Positions 8,070-16,162 of a stretch of 64,000 nucleotides of DNA are shown here, piece after piece; the first letter of the stretch is position 1; every line of letters starts with the position of its first letter. A program made the position numbers and the translations under genes. The stretch spans positions 4,429,501 to 4,493,500 of the forward strand of contig NZ_JAFIBW010000001.1 in NCBI RefSeq assembly GCF_017833295.1, read 5' to 3'. The notes beneath the pieces are model-generated. The model did no database searches. It was not told the origin of the DNA and was given only the letters and a program-made list of their open reading frames with translations. This DNA comes from Methylobacterium sp. PvR107. GTDB taxonomy: Bacteria > Pseudomonadota > Alphaproteobacteria > Rhizobiales > Beijerinckiaceae.

Positions 8070-8885
8070 TCAGCGCCCCCAGGCCGCCAGGACGGGATCG
8101 CGCAGCGCCACGGGAGCGGCGAGCAATTCGCCATGGACCGGATCCGGGCGGTTGTAGGGTGTGGCGTCACCGTTGAAGTCGCACACGATCCCGCCTGCCT
8201 CGCGCAGCACGAGGTCCGCGGCCGCGAGATCCCAGTCCCGGGCATGACCGCTGATCATCCCGACATCGACGGTCCCATCGGCCACGCGGGCGAGCCGCAG
8301 GGCCAGTGAAGGGATCCGCGCGATCACCGAGAAATCCGGATCCGGGGCGGCGCCGCGCGTGAGGCGGTCGAGCATCGGTTTCGGGCCGGTGATGCGCGCG
8401 CCCGGCAGGCTCTGCCGGTCATCGACCCGGATCGGTTCGCCATTCCGCGTGGCGCCGCGTCCGCGCACCGCTTCGTAATCCGCGCCGCCTGCGGGCGCGT
8501 GGACGAAGCCGATCACCGGCTGGCCGCCGGAGAGCAGGGCGACCGCGATCGACCAGTCGGGATGGCCCGACAGGAAGGCGCGGGTCCCATCGATCGGATC
8601 CACGATCCAGACGAGATCGTGGCCGATGCGTGCCGGATCGTCGGCCGTCTCCTCCGAGAGCCAAGCCGCCCGCGGCACGAGGCTGCTCAGCCGGACCTTC
8701 AGGAAAGCGTCCACCGCTACGTCGGCCTCGGTCACCGGCGAGCCGCCGGCTTTCGACCAGATCCGCGCGGAGGTCTGGCCGCCGAGCCTGAAGAACGGCC
8801 GCGCGATCTCGGCAGCCTCCCGCATGACGGCGCGCAGGTCCGGCATGAGGGCGGATACGGCGTCGTCGGTGAAAGGCTCGGGCAT
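8070..8885 (-). CDS. cysQ: Inositol monophosphatase family phosphatase, CysQ-like
   Basis: 271 residues from the ATG at 8885. It has the lithium-sensitive phosphatase metal-binding motifs in order: a SEE site (WLSEETADD), WIVDPIDGTRAF, and HARDWDLAAADLVLREAGG near the C-terminus. CysQ removes the 3'-phosphate from 3'-phosphoadenosine 5'-phosphate, recycling the by-product of sulfate assimilation. A relative with inositol-1-phosphatase or histidinol-phosphatase activity cannot be excluded. The frame remains open upstream to 9098, but that stretch looks non-coding. Confidence 0.8.
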   Translation of the reverse strand: MPEPFTDDAVSALMPDLRAVMREAAEIARPFFRLGGQTSARIWSKAGGSPVTEADVAVDAFLKVRLSSLVPRAAWLSEETADDPARIGHDLVWIVDPIDGTRAFLSGHPDWSIAVALLSGGQPVIGFVHAPAGGADYEAVRGRGATRNGEPIRVDDRQSLPGARITGPKPMLDRLTRGAAPDPDFSVIARIPSLALRLARVADGTVDVGMISGHARDWDLAAADLVLREAGGIVCDFNGDATPYNRPDPVHGELLAAPVALRDPVLAAWGR

Positions 8886-9250
8886 CGCGCTCCGCGTGGA
8901 ATCGGTCAGGCCCCGCAGAGGGCCTCGTTGCGCCGTCCATCCGATTGAGCGGATGTCGGGGCCCGGCTGGGCTGAGAGGTCCGGGTGCGGGAGGACCGCG
9001 CATCCGGCCGCTCCGTTGTACGGCGCCTCCCGCACCGCCACAAGGATGTTGGTTGATCGATCGATAATGATCGAACAGCGCAAGGAAATGTTGAGCATTC
9101 AAGGAAGCATTGAGCATTCCGCAAATGACAGCGCTGTCCAGATTCGCTTAACGACGGCTCTTAAGCGGTGCGGAGGAGTTCGGGTGCGATTTTGCTTGGC
9201 ATAACGGACGCCCCGACAGGGGTCGCCACTTGATCCAGGGACTCGGACCG
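8886..9250. other. Intergenic region between divergent cysQ-like and DUF6101 genes
   Basis: 365 bases without a gene. It contains an AT-richer stretch (9045-9165) with tandem gatc units (ttgatcgatcgataatgatc) and two direct copies of TTGAGCATTC, at 9091-9100 and 9110-9119, spaced 19 bases apart. This is a plausible shared regulatory region, but no promoter could be assigned with confidence. Confidence 0.4.
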
Positions 9251-9751
9251 ATGAACACTTCCCCGATCGCGGACGAACGTCGCACAGGACAGCCGATGCT
9301 TGATGCGGACATCGCGCTCTGTTTCCCGGCTTCGCCGCTCCCGGTGATCGGCCGGATGTCCGGCGCTTGCCGGGCCGCCGGCATCGCACTCGCCTACGCG
9401 GCCGAGGATGCCGAGATCACCGGGACCGATCGGTTCACGCTGATCCTCGTCGATGCGGAAGGCGCCGCGCTTCACCGCCTCGGCAGCTTCGACGAAGACG
9501 ATGTCGTGGCCGTGTGGCGCGACATCGCGGGCCGGGCCGGGCTCGTGCGGATGATCGTGCGGGAGGACGGCGCCCTCGTGCCGGTGTCCCAGCAGATCGG
9601 CCGCTTGATCCTCGGTCAGTTGCGCATCCGCCGCCGCCATGCCGGGCTCGGCGCTCGCCGCCCGCGCTTCCTGGCTCGCCGCAAGACCGGGCGGCTGCCG
9701 GCGCGGCCGCAGATCTTCCGCGGCGAGAACGAGATCATCGCCCGCACCTGA
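9251..9751 (+). CDS. DUF6101 family protein
   Basis: 166 residues from the ATG at 9251, with an AGGGA site about 9 bases upstream. The N-terminal part (FPASPLPVIGRMSGACRAAG, residues about 27-46) and the central DRFTLILVDAEG/ALHRLG region resemble the DUF6101 proteins found almost only in Hyphomicrobiales. The C-terminus is very basic (RRRHAGLGARRPRFLARRK), suggesting nucleic-acid or membrane contact. The function is unknown. Confidence 0.65.
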   Translation: MNTSPIADERRTGQPMLDADIALCFPASPLPVIGRMSGACRAAGIALAYAAEDAEITGTDRFTLILVDAEGAALHRLGSFDEDDVVAVWRDIAGRAGLVRMIVREDGALVPVSQQIGRLILGQLRIRRRHAGLGARRPRFLARRKTGRLPARPQIFRGENEIIART

Positions 9752-9766
9752 TCGTCTTCCCAGACC

Positions 9767-10714
9767 TCAGAAGAGACCGTGTAGCAACGCGTCGGCAGCG
9801 AGGCCGACGAACAGGATCAGGCCCGCATCCCGGTTCGACCGGAACAGGGTGAGCGCTCCGCGCCCGTCGCGCTCCCGCAGCGCCACCACCTGCCAGGCGA
9901 GATGCGCCGCGAAGGCTGCAACGCCCAGGTAACCGACAAGACCTGCGCCCGCGCCCTTGGCCGCCAGCAGGATCAGGATGGCCGCCAGGGCGTAGCACAG
10001 TCCGACGGCGCCTTTGACACGCCGGCCGAACAGCCGGGCCGAGGACCGGATCCCGGCGATCTCGTCATCCTCGATGTCCTGGACCGCGTAGATCGTGTCG
10101 TAGCCGATGACCCAGCACAGCGCGCCCGCGTAGAGCAGCAGTGCCGGCGGGTCGAGGCGGGCGAACACCGCCGCCCACCCCATCAGCGCGCCCCACGCGA
10201 AGGCCAGACCCAGGATCGCCTGCGGCAGCGGCATGACGCGCTTCATGAACGGGTAGATTGCCACCGGCACGAGCGAGCACAGCCCGATGAGGATCGCCTC
10301 CTCGTTGAACTGCACCAGCACTGCGAGCCCGATCAGCGCCTGGACCAGCAGGAACAAGGCCGCGTGGCGGGGCCGCACCTGCCCCGAGGGGAGGGGGCGC
10401 AGGCGCGTGCGCTCGACCTGGGCATCGAGGTCGCGGTCGGCGATGTCGTTGTAGGTCGAGCCCGCCCCGCGCATCGCCACCGCACCGATCAGGAACAGCA
10501 GGCAGTGCCAGGGATCGGGGAAGGGCTGCTCCGCGGCGATCGCCGCCAGCGCGGCCGACCACCAGCAGGGCAGGAGCAGCAGCCACCACCCGATCGGCCG
10601 GTCGATGCGCGCCAGGCGCAGATACGGTCGCCAGGGCCGCGGCGCGAACCGGTCGACCCAGTGCCCGGTCACCGCATCCGCCGGCCGCCCATCGTCTATC
10701 GCCGTCCTGCTCAT
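9767..10714 (-). CDS. ubiA: 4-hydroxybenzoate polyprenyltransferase
   Basis: 315 residues from the ATG at 10714. It has eight or nine predicted membrane spans and both Asp-rich prenyl-diphosphate motifs of the UbiA superfamily: NDIADRDLD (residues about 90) and YDTIYAVQDIEDD (about 210). It joins a polyprenyl chain to 4-hydroxybenzoate, the first membrane step of ubiquinone synthesis. Length is normal for the family. It is convergent with the DUF6101 gene, with only 15 bases between the stops. Confidence 0.93.
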   Translation of the reverse strand: MSRTAIDDGRPADAVTGHWVDRFAPRPWRPYLRLARIDRPIGWWLLLLPCWWSAALAAIAAEQPFPDPWHCLLFLIGAVAMRGAGSTYNDIADRDLDAQVERTRLRPLPSGQVRPRHAALFLLVQALIGLAVLVQFNEEAILIGLCSLVPVAIYPFMKRVMPLPQAILGLAFAWGALMGWAAVFARLDPPALLLYAGALCWVIGYDTIYAVQDIEDDEIAGIRSSARLFGRRVKGAVGLCYALAAILILLAAKGAGAGLVGYLGVAAFAAHLAWQVVALRERDGRGALTLFRSNRDAGLILFVGLAADALLHGLF

Positions 10715-10798
10715 CGCTCGGATCTCCGGTCGCCGCACGTGAGGTCCCCTCCGCTGCAGAGGGGATCCGCGCCGGATCCGTGATCCTCTCAGACGATC

Positions 10799-11278
10799 TT
10801 ACAGGGCGCCCTGCGGCAGCTTGAAGCTCCCGGTCAAGCCCGGACCGCCGAGCAGGCCGCCGCCGCCGCCACTGGCCTGAGCCTGGGCCTGGGCGCGGGC
10901 CTGCGCCTCCATCTTGGTCGCCTGGGCGGCCACGCTGCAGATCTTGGTGCGGATGCCGCTGACCTTCAGGTGGTCAGCCTTGAAGCCTTCGGCGAAGGAA
11001 TCCGGGATCGAGCACCATTCCTTGTTGGCGGTGATCCACTTCAGGCCCTCGGCGCCGTTGGTCTGGAGCTTGCCGAACAGCGCACAGGCTTCCTGCGGCG
11101 TCATCTTCTTCTTGGACTGCGACGCCGCGTTGGCGCGGCCGACCAGGGCCTTGCGATCGGCCAGGGTCTTCTGGATCGCGCCGCATTCCGGCGTCGCGCT
11201 CTGCGCGAAGGCGGCGGTACCGAACAGAACGGTGCCGACCAGCACCGCGGCCCCCAGGCTCAAGCTCCTCTTCACCAT
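10799..11278 (-). CDS. Secreted hypothetical protein
   Basis: 159 residues from the ATG at 11278. It has a clear signal peptide (MVKRSLSLGAAVLVGTVLFG, then TAAFAQ), then a helical domain with four Cys (PECGAI, EACALFG, EWCSIPD, KICSVA) that could form two disulfides. An Ala/Gln stretch and a Gly-rich tail follow. It is probably periplasmic. I do not know its function. Longer starts at 11350 and 11314 were rejected because the signal peptide begins at 11278. Confidence 0.7.
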   Translation of the reverse strand: MVKRSLSLGAAVLVGTVLFGTAAFAQSATPECGAIQKTLADRKALVGRANAASQSKKKMTPQEACALFGKLQTNGAEGLKWITANKEWCSIPDSFAEGFKADHLKVSGIRTKICSVAAQATKMEAQARAQAQAQASGGGGGLLGGPGLTGSFKLPQGAL

Positions 11279-11497
11279 TCCACGACTCCCTCGACGCCCC
11301 TGCCGAATCCGCATGCGGCCGGCTCTCATCCGTTTCCCTGGGTTCGCCATAGGATTGTGGCGTCAATCAAGCGGCAAACCGGCTGCGCGATGCACCGGTG
11401 GACGAGGCGCGGAAAAGCCGCTCCCGTAACCTTTTGGCAACAGATTGCAGGGCGCGTTCTGCGTTGACACGCTTGGCGGGGCGGGCAACCACGCGCC

Positions 11498-12250
11498 ATG
11501 CCGGCCTACGACTTCACCGCTCCGCGCCTTTACGTCGCTCCCGATCTCGCCGCGGGCGTGATTCTCCCCCTCGATCGGGCGCAGGCGAACTACCTGCTCA
11601 ACGTCCTGCGCCGGGGGGCGGACGATCCCGTGCTGGTCTTCAACGGCCGCGACGGTGAGTGGCGGGCGCATCTGGTCCAGACCGGCCGCAAGGGCGCCGA
11701 CCTGCACGTTGCCGCGCGCACGCGCCCGCAGACTCCACCCGCAGACCTGCACTACCTGTTCGCACCCCTGAAAAGCGCGCGCCTGGACTACCTCGCGCAG
11801 AAGGCGGTCGAGATGGGAGCCGGCACGATCCAGCCGGTGATCACCCGATACACGCAGGGCGAGCGGATCAAGATGGACCGGCTGCGCGCCAACGCCGTGG
11901 AGGCCGCCGAGCAATGCGGCATCCTGGCGATCCCGGATTGCCCGGAGCCCGAACGACTGCCCGTGGTTCTCGCCGGACTCGCGCCGGAGCGTCTCCTGGT
12001 CTTCTGCGACGAGGACGCCCCGGTCAGCGATCCGGTGGCGGCCCTGCGTGCTGCGGGCGATCCGCAGGCGCCGCCGCCACTCGCCGTGCTGGTCGGCCCG
12101 GAAGGCGGTTTCTCCGAGGAGGAGCGGGCGCTGATTCGGGCGCGACCCAATACCGTCGCGCTGTCGCTCGGGCCGCGGATCCTCCGGGCCGACACCGCCG
12201 CAGTCGCGGTGCTGACACTGGTGCAGGCGGTTCTCGGCGATGCGCGCTGA
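11498..12250 (+). CDS. rsmE: 16S rRNA (uracil-1498-N3)-methyltransferase
   Basis: 250 residues, normal for RsmE. It has an N-terminal PUA-like domain (residues about 1-75) and a SPOUT methyltransferase domain. SAM-knot motifs are clear: VGPEGGFSEEE near residue 205 and LGPRILRADTAAVAVL near the C-terminus. It methylates U1498 in the decoding region of 16S rRNA. It is divergent from the secreted hypothetical gene and lies 295 bases upstream of gshA. Confidence 0.93.
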   Translation: MPAYDFTAPRLYVAPDLAAGVILPLDRAQANYLLNVLRRGADDPVLVFNGRDGEWRAHLVQTGRKGADLHVAARTRPQTPPADLHYLFAPLKSARLDYLAQKAVEMGAGTIQPVITRYTQGERIKMDRLRANAVEAAEQCGILAIPDCPEPERLPVVLAGLAPERLLVFCDEDAPVSDPVAALRAAGDPQAPPPLAVLVGPEGGFSEEERALIRARPNTVALSLGPRILRADTAAVAVLTLVQAVLGDAR

Positions 12251-12545
12251 AATGTCCGCCCGCCGGATCCATGTGTGCCGGCGCACATAAGGGTGGCCTG
12301 GCGAACGATTGTCGGGCCGGATCGAACGTGATGCAGGGCCCGGGTCGGCGCCGCCGCGTTGTGGGTTCCCGGCGGCTCGACTATGTCCCTCACCGGACGC
12401 CGCCTGCGCCGCGGGCTTATCGCGGTCGGGGGCGGGTGTCAGCCCGAACCCCGTTCGCGAGATGGGGTTTGCATCGGGCGGACCCGCCGAAGCAGTTCGG
12501 CGCGCCCTCTCCCAGGCACAGGTCAGACGCACGGGCAGGCAGCGC

Positions 12546-13913
12546 ATGGCGCGCGACAGCAACGACACCACGCCGCTCACCGCGCGCGCCGAACTGATCG
12601 AGTGGTTCGCCGCGGGTGAGAAGCCGCGCGAGCGCTTCGCGATCGGCACCGAGCACGAGAAGATCCCGTTCTACCGGGAGACCCGGTCACCCGTGCCCTA
12701 TGACGGTGAGCGCGGGATCCGCGCGTTGCTGGAAGGCCTCGGTCGCGAGACCGGCTGGGAGCCGATCCTCGATCTCGGCAACATCATCGGCCTGTCGGCG
12801 GAGGAGGGCGGCGCGATCTCGATCGAGCCCGGCGGCCAGTTCGAGCTGTCCGGCGCGGCACTTCCCGACGTGCACGCGACGGCGGCGGAACTCGCCACCC
12901 ATCTGGCGGCCACCAAGCGGGTAGCCGATCCGCTGGGCATCGGTTTTCTGACCCTCGGCATGAGCCCCAAATGGCGCCGTGACGAGACCCCGGTCATGCC
13001 TAAGAGCCGCTACCGGATCATGGCCGGCTACATGCCGAAGGTCGGATCGCTCGGCCTCGACATGATGCTGCGCACGGCCACCGTCCAGGTCAACCTCGAC
13101 TTCTCTTCCGAGGCCGACATGGTGCGCAAGATGCGCGCCGCTCTGGCGCTGCAGCCGGTGGCCACTGCGCTCTTCGCCAACTCCCCCTTCACCGACGGAC
13201 GGCCCAACGGCTTTCTGTCGCGCCGGTCGGAGATCTGGCGCGACACCGATCCGGATCGCACCGGGATGCTACCCTTCGCCTTCGAGGCGGGGTTCGGCTA
13301 CGAGGCCTATGTCGACTGGCTGCTCGACATGCCGATGTATTTCGTCAAGCGCGGCGACACCTACCACGACGTTTCGGGCGCCTCGTTCCGCGACCTGATG
13401 GCCGGCAAGCTTCCGCAGCTTCCGGGGGAGTACGCGACGGTCTCCGATTGGGCCAACCACGCGTCGACCGCCTTCCCGGAAGTCCGTCTGAAGCGCTTCC
13501 TCGAGATGCGCGGTGCCGATGTCGGCGATCCCGGCATGATCGCCGCGCAGGCGGCCTTCTGGGTCGGGCTGCTCTACGACGAATCGGCGCTGGACGCCGC
13601 CCTTGACCTCGTGAAGGACTGGAGCCCGGCCAACCGCGAGGCCGCACGGGCCACGGCGCCGCGGCTCGGGCTCGCGACCCCGGTGGCCAACACGACGCTC
13701 GGTGCGGTCGCGGCCGAGGCCTTGGCCATCGCCCGGTCGGGTCTGCGTGCGCGGGCGTGCCATGATGCCGAGGGCCGTGACGAGACGCGCTACCTCCAGC
13801 CGCTTGAAGCCATCGTGGCGGCGGGCCGAACCCGGGCCGACGATCTCCTGGCCGATTACGAGGGGCGCTGGGGTTCCTGCGTACGTGCTGCCTTCTCGGA
13901 ATGCGTCTTCTGA
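12546..13913 (+). CDS. gshA: Glutamate-cysteine ligase, plant/alphaproteobacterial type
   Basis: 455 residues, matching the GCS2 (plant-type) enzyme of alphaproteobacteria. The start at 12546 (MARDSNDTTPLTARAELIEW) was chosen by family length; the frame is open to 12309 but overlaps non-coding sequence. Motifs include IGTEHEKIPF, GGQFELSGA and a long conserved region around SRYRIMAGYMPKVG. It makes gamma-glutamylcysteine from glutamate and cysteine with ATP, the first step of glutathione synthesis. Two redox-relevant Cys lie near the C-terminus (GLRARACHD, SCVRAAFSECVF). Confidence 0.93.
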   Translation: MARDSNDTTPLTARAELIEWFAAGEKPRERFAIGTEHEKIPFYRETRSPVPYDGERGIRALLEGLGRETGWEPILDLGNIIGLSAEEGGAISIEPGGQFELSGAALPDVHATAAELATHLAATKRVADPLGIGFLTLGMSPKWRRDETPVMPKSRYRIMAGYMPKVGSLGLDMMLRTATVQVNLDFSSEADMVRKMRAALALQPVATALFANSPFTDGRPNGFLSRRSEIWRDTDPDRTGMLPFAFEAGFGYEAYVDWLLDMPMYFVKRGDTYHDVSGASFRDLMAGKLPQLPGEYATVSDWANHASTAFPEVRLKRFLEMRGADVGDPGMIAAQAAFWVGLLYDESALDAALDLVKDWSPANREAARATAPRLGLATPVANTTLGAVAAEALAIARSGLRARACHDAEGRDETRYLQPLEAIVAAGRTRADDLLADYEGRWGSCVRAAFSECVF

Positions 13914-14011
13914 TCCGGCTCCGATGGCGCGCCTGCCCCGGCGCGAATCCCTAGCGCGACGTGCTAATGGAACGTTCGGAGGCCGTGTCCGGCCTCGCCG
14001 GGGGGCGTTCT

Positions 14012-14341
14012 ATGATCCGTACGAAAACCATCATTCTGGCCGGTATGGCCTTTCTGACGATCGCCGCCGGCACGTGCCAAGCCGCCGACCCGGCTCAATC
14101 GAACGTGCCCGGCCGCTTTCACTACGGTGTCGAGGGCCGGATCGCCGGTACCGTAGCGGCACGCGGCCGGCCGCAATACAGCTACTATGGCGAATACGGC
14201 TACCCGGCCCCGTTCGGCTACGGAGTCGCCTACGCACCGGTACCAAGCCACGGGTTCGACACCGGGTATTATGGCCCGCGCTACGTCTGGACCGCGCCCG
14301 CCGGCTATTACGGTCCGGCCTTCGGCTATTACGAGTGGTAG
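14012..14341 (+). CDS. Secreted Tyr/Gly-rich hypothetical protein
   Basis: 109 residues from the ATG at 14012, with GGGGGCG just upstream as a ribosome site. A signal peptide (MIRTKTIILAGMAFLTIAAG, then TCQAAD) is followed by a low-complexity mature part rich in Tyr, Gly and Pro (YSYYGEYGYPAPFGYG; GYYGPAFGYYEW). It is probably a periplasmic or surface protein. Function unknown. Confidence 0.6.
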   Translation: MIRTKTIILAGMAFLTIAAGTCQAADPAQSNVPGRFHYGVEGRIAGTVAARGRPQYSYYGEYGYPAPFGYGVAYAPVPSHGFDTGYYGPRYVWTAPAGYYGPAFGYYEW

Positions 14342-14423
14342 GCCGGCCCGCTGGTATCGGCGCGCGTGGCCGCCTATGACCGTCGCAAGCCGGTCAGCTG
14401 AGCCAGTTCCGGGAGCCAGAGGT

Positions 14424-14681
14424 TTGCGGGACGAGGCGCCGGACTGCATCGACATCGACCTGAGCGGCTTGAAATGCCCGCTGCCGGTGCTGCGCACCCG
14501 CAAGGCCCTCCGGGCGCTGAGGCCCGGCCAGACCCTCGCTGTGACCTGCACCGATCCTCTGGCGATGATCGATATCCCGAACCTCGTGCGCGAGGAGGGC
14601 GCCCGGCTCGACGCGGCCGAGCGCCTCGGCGACAGGTTGCGTTTTCGCATGACCGTCTCCGCGAAGCCGCCGTATTCCTGA
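14424..14681 (+). CDS. tusA: TusA-like sulfur carrier protein
   Basis: 85 residues from a TTG start at 14424, with GGGAGCCAGAGG ahead as ribosome site; no ATG fits. It has the SirA/TusA signature LSGLKCPLPVLRTRKAL, whose Cys carries the persulfide, and a typical short alpha/beta fold (TCTDPLAMIDIPNLVRE). TusA-type proteins pass sulfur to tRNA thiolation or molybdenum cofactor enzymes. The Nudix gene follows 39 bases later on the same strand. Confidence 0.85.
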   Translation: MRDEAPDCIDIDLSGLKCPLPVLRTRKALRALRPGQTLAVTCTDPLAMIDIPNLVREEGARLDAAERLGDRLRFRMTVSAKPPYS

Positions 14682-14720
14682 ACGATCCGTCAGGATCTCG
14701 GGAATGAGATTGGGAACGGT

Positions 14721-15296
14721 ATGGCACCACGGATTGGGGGCGTGCGCCTCGTGCACGAGGGTTGGGCGCGCTACCTCGTGGCGGAGGTGCTGCAGGAGGA
14801 CGGAACCCGCATCACGCGCGAGATCGAGGATCACGGCCGGGCCGTGGCGGTGCTGCCCTACGATCCCGACCGGCGCGTCGCGACGCTGGTCTCGCAGTTT
14901 CGCGCTCCGGTTCTCTACGCCAACGGCCCGTCGAGCCACCTCGAGGTGCCGGCCGGCCTCCTCGACGAGGGCTTGCCGGAGGACGAGGCCCGGCGCGAGG
15001 CCATGGAAGAGACGGGCTTACGCCTCGGCGAGCTCGAGTTCGTCTCCAGCGCCTGGTCGATGCCGGGCATCTCCACCGAACGGATGGACCTGTTCCTGGC
15101 GGCTTATCGCGAGGCCGACCGGACCGGCGCAGGCGGCGGATTGGCTTCGGAGAGCGAGGCCGTGGCCGTGCACGAGATCCCACTCCCGGAACTGGCGGCT
15201 ATGGGTCGGCGCGGAGCCCTCACCGACATGAAATCGCTGGTGCTGCTCTTCGCGCTGCAATTGCGCCGACCGGACCTGTTCACCGAAGCGGGCTGA
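14721..15296 (+). CDS. Nudix hydrolase, ADP-ribose pyrophosphatase-like
   Basis: 191 residues. The Nudix helix is visible at about residues 79-100: AGLLDEGLPEDEARREAMEE, followed by TGL. The REAMEETG core that binds Mg2+ is intact, but the usual first Glu (GX5E) is replaced and the spacing is one residue short. The surrounding layout (VSQFRAP.., GISTERMDLFLAAY) resembles NudF/ADP-ribose and nucleoside-diphosphate-sugar pyrophosphatases. It likely hydrolyses a nucleoside diphosphate sugar. Confidence 0.8.
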   Translation: MAPRIGGVRLVHEGWARYLVAEVLQEDGTRITREIEDHGRAVAVLPYDPDRRVATLVSQFRAPVLYANGPSSHLEVPAGLLDEGLPEDEARREAMEETGLRLGELEFVSSAWSMPGISTERMDLFLAAYREADRTGAGGGLASESEAVAVHEIPLPELAAMGRRGALTDMKSLVLLFALQLRRPDLFTEAG

Positions 15297-15298
15297 GA

Positions 15299-16162
15299 TC
15301 AGCCGATCCGGTGTGGGAGGCACACCCGGGCCGCGATGCCGACGAAGCGCCAGGATTTGATGAAGTACCGGCGGAACAGCCTGCGCGGCGCCTGGAGGAA
15401 TCGGAAAATCCATTCGAGGCCGAGGCGCTGCATGACGCCGGGCGCCCGCTTCAGGCATCCGGCCGCGACATTGAGCGCGTCGCCGACGCAGAGCACCATC
15501 GGGTTGCCGAGTGCCGAGGCGTGTCGATCGACCCAGATCTCGGATTTCGGAGCCCCGACCCCCAGAACCAGCAGCGTGGTGCCGTGCGCCTGGATCCGCT
15601 CCGCCAGGGCGCGGCTGTAATCCCGGTCATTCTCGAAGCCGAAGGGCGGCACGATACTGGCCACCGCGCCATCCGGAAGGCCCTCCGCCCGCAGGCGGGC
15701 GACCAGGGCGTCGGCCGCGTCCTGGCGCGAGGACACGAAGAAGACGCGCCGGGCGAAGGTATGCGGGTCGGCGAGAACGCAAGCCAGCAGGTCGTGGCCG
15801 GTGACCCGCTGCACGGGTTGGCGACACACCGCCCGCGCCAGCCAGACCAGTGGCATCCCGTCCAGCGTCCTGGCGACCGCGCGGGCATAGGCTCCGCGGA
15901 AGCCGGCATCCTCGTTGAGCTGGACGATGTGGTCGATGTTGGCCGTCACGATCATGCGCGGCGCATCGTCCTGTCGGGCCGCCACCGCGGCGACGATCCC
16001 TGCGGCGGTCCCGGTGTTGAAGCGCAGGCCGAACAGCTCCACGGTCGGGCACGCCTGCACGGCGCTTGGGACCAAGGAGGCGGGCAGCCGCGTCGTGCGG
16101 GCCTCGCGACGGGGTGGATCCGCGGCATCCAGCCCGAAGCCGACATTGCCGATCTCACGCAT
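15299..16162 (-). CDS. WecG/TagA/CpsF family glycosyltransferase
   Basis: 287 residues from the ATG at 16162, which overlaps the upstream Wzz gene's stop by 8 bases. It has the WecG/TagA core: NTGTAAGIV, VTANIDHIVQLNED, LDGMPLVWLARA, VTGHDLL, VLGVGAPKSEIWV and PRRLFRRY. These GT26 enzymes add ManNAc-type sugars to lipid-linked intermediates of surface polysaccharides at the inner membrane. The translational coupling to the chain-length gene supports an exopolysaccharide role. Confidence 0.88.
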   Translation of the reverse strand: MREIGNVGFGLDAADPPRREARTTRLPASLVPSAVQACPTVELFGLRFNTGTAAGIVAAVAARQDDAPRMIVTANIDHIVQLNEDAGFRGAYARAVARTLDGMPLVWLARAVCRQPVQRVTGHDLLACVLADPHTFARRVFFVSSRQDAADALVARLRAEGLPDGAVASIVPPFGFENDRDYSRALAERIQAHGTTLLVLGVGAPKSEIWVDRHASALGNPMVLCVGDALNVAAGCLKRAPGVMQRLGLEWIFRFLQAPRRLFRRYFIKSWRFVGIAARVCLPHRIG

